NCBI GenBank assembly: GCA_947631315.1
Contig: CANRLA010000065.1
Location: 1-7,440, forward strand
Direction of reading: 5' to 3'
DNA from: an uncultured Clostridia bacterium
GTDB lineage: Bacteria; Bacillota; Clostridia; TANB77; CAG-508
Length of the DNA: 7,440 nt
Part shown: positions 6,457 through 7,440 of the stretch, in pieces
Layout: the number at the start of each line of letters is the position of its first letter
Position numbering within the stretch: position 1 is the stretch's first letter
Program-made: the position numbers and the translations under genes
The notes under the pieces: generated by a model
What the model was told of the DNA's origin: nothing
Seen by the model: the letters and a program-made list of their open reading frames with translations, nothing else
Database searches by the model: none

Positions 6457-7278
6457 GTGAATATGAGTGATAAAATAAAAGTTTTAATTGCAGACGATAA
6501 TTATGAGTTTGGAAATACATTAAGGAATTATTTAAATAATGATAGTGAGCTAGAAGTTGTAGGTATGGTAAGCGATGGAGAAGAAGCTTATGACCAAATT
6601 ATACAGACTAAACCTGATGTTGTATTATTAGATGTAATAATGCCTCATTTAGATGGATTAGGAGTGCTTGAAAGATTAAGTAAAATATCATTAGGAAAAG
6701 TACCAATATACATTATGGTATCAGCAGTAGGACAAGATAAAATCACGCAAAAAGCCATTGCACTTGGAGCAGATTATTATATAGTAAAACCATTTGACAT
6801 ATCAGTATTAATAGATAGGATAAAAGAAATAAAAAATTACAATCCGGAAGAATTGAAAAAAGAAATGACTAGCTCAAGAGATTTGAAATCACAATATATA
6901 CAAGTTTCTAAAAAGGATGAAAAAGATAACTTAGAAGCATTGGTAACAAATGTAATTCACGAAGTAGGAGTACCTGCACACATAAAAGGTTATCAATTCT
7001 TAAGAGAAGCTATAATTATGGTTGTAAATAATATTAATGTTATTAATCAAATAACGAAAGAACTTTATCCTGAAATAGCATCAAAATATAACACAACTCC
7101 ATCAAGAGTAGAAAGAGCAATACGTCATGCAATAGAGGTTGCATGGGGTAGAGGAGATGCAAAAACAGTAGAAAGTATATTTGGTTATACTATTTCTGCA
7201 GATAAGGGAAAGCCTACTAATTCAGAATTTATAGCAATGATAGGTGATAAGATAAGACTAGAATTAAAGAGTGCATAA
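6457..7278 (+). CDS. spo0A: Sporulation master response regulator Spo0A
   Basis: Spo0A is the phosphorelay-controlled DNA-binding regulator that commits cells to sporulation. The 273-residue protein has a receiver domain (about 1-125) with the acidic pocket D13/D14, phospho-acceptor D59 in VVLLDVIMPHLDG, S89 at the switch Ser/Thr position and K111 in the VKPFD motif. A linker (about 126-158) leads to the Spo0A_C DNA-binding domain (about 159-273). That domain carries the diagnostic LVTNVIHEVGVPAHIKGYQF and the recognition helix TPSRVERAIRHAIEVAWGRG (about 214-233). All key residues are present and the length is close to that of the Bacillus protein, so it should be functional. GTG is the likely start. 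The gene has its own promoter and probably its own transcript. Its upstream neighbour is yigZ, not spoIVB, the partner commonly found upstream of spo0A. No intrinsic terminator is visible after it. Confidence 0.97.
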   Translation: MNMSDKIKVLIADDNYEFGNTLRNYLNNDSELEVVGMVSDGEEAYDQIIQTKPDVVLLDVIMPHLDGLGVLERLSKISLGKVPIYIMVSAVGQDKITQKAIALGADYYIVKPFDISVLIDRIKEIKNYNPEELKKEMTSSRDLKSQYIQVSKKDEKDNLEALVTNVIHEVGVPAHIKGYQFLREAIIMVVNNINVINQITKELYPEIASKYNTTPSRVERAIRHAIEVAWGRGDAKTVESIFGYTISADKGKPTNSEFIAMIGDKIRLELKSA

Positions 7279-7331
7279 TCATAAATGCGATAGAATAATA
7301 CTAAAATTAAAGAGTGCATAATTATAAAATA
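7246..7331. repeat. 43-bp tandem duplication across the spo0A stop codon
   Basis: Unit A (7246-7288) contains the last ten spo0A codons and the stop. Unit B (7289-7331) follows directly with the same 43-base period. The core ATTAAAGAGTGCATAAT is identical in both, and the flanks differ at several positions. Unit B is non-coding, so this is an echo of the gene's 3' end, probably from a slipped-strand tandem duplication that has since diverged. Confidence 0.8.
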
Positions 7332-7390
7332 AAAATAGTTCAAGTGTGAAAAAATAAATGTAATGGGTATATAGAAAAGTTTGTGTAAAG

Positions 7391-7419
7391 TTTAAAAATA
7401 CACCTTCTTATGATAAAAT
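7391..7419 (+). promoter_or_regulatory. Possible promoter for a gene beyond the window
   Basis: TTTAAA (7391-7396) and TAAAAT (7414-7419) are 17 bases apart, just upstream of a strong ribosome binding site. The -10 box falls inside the loop of the inverted repeat at 7402-7438. Confidence 0.4.
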
Positions 7420-7438
7420 AAAAATGTCATAAGGAGGT
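7402..7438 (+). promoter_or_regulatory. Inverted repeat enclosing the Shine-Dalgarno site of the next gene
   Basis: The arm at 7402-7413 (ACCTTCTTATGA) pairs with 7427-7438 (TCATAAGGAGGT) over 12 bp with one G-U wobble, around a 13-base A-rich loop. The right arm contains AAGGAGGT (7431-7438), a full anti-16S complement, presumably for a gene starting just past 7440. As RNA it would hide the ribosome binding site; as DNA it could be an operator over the -10 box. A terminator cannot be excluded, because the bases after TTT are not visible. Confidence 0.55.
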
Positions 7439-7440
7439 TT

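Overview
The window is very A+T-rich DNA from a spore-forming member of the Clostridia, probably an uncultured gut lineage. The best evidence is a complete spo0A, together with a methionine gamma-lyase-family enzyme, WG-repeat and HI0933 proteins of low-G+C Firmicutes type, and strong AGGAG-type ribosome binding sites. Every recognisable gene is on the + strand.

Layout. At 1-317 is the 3' end of a DUF6273/C-type-lectin-like protein. It is unusually G+C-rich and adenine-poor, looks like the variable region of a diversity-generating-retroelement (DGR) target, and appears to carry a one-base frameshift. At 367-936 is a membrane-anchored sortase homologue that has lost the catalytic His and Cys (a pseudo-sortase), behind a promoter that may give a leaderless mRNA. 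At 986-2722 is a membrane-anchored WG-repeat protein, probably co-transcribed with it. These first three genes all look surface-directed or membrane-anchored. At 2751-2867 are three 39-bp tandem repeats that run into the start of a PLP-dependent methionine gamma-lyase-family gene (2864-4096). At 4116-4235 is a G+C-rich palindromic, MITE-like element. At 4276-5560 is an HI0933-family flavoprotein broken by one inserted base near 4774. At 5680-6285 is a YigZ/IMPACT-family protein with a TTG start, and at 6457-7278 is spo0A with a GTG start and a good SigA-type promoter. The last 60 bases hold a promoter-like sequence and a perfect Shine-Dalgarno site caught in a 12-bp inverted repeat, the leader of a gene that lies beyond the window.

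The second half (PLP enzyme, flavoprotein, YigZ, Spo0A) is ordinary chromosomal housekeeping and sporulation content. The first 2.7 kb is accessory and surface-oriented. The most unusual points are the possible DGR-diversified C-terminus, the dead sortase beside a WG-repeat membrane protein, repeated short tandem duplications at or just after gene 3' ends, and the Shine-Dalgarno-sequestering palindrome at the right edge. No reverse transcriptase, template repeat, CRISPR array, rRNA or tRNA is visible, and no intergenic gap exceeds 300 bases.
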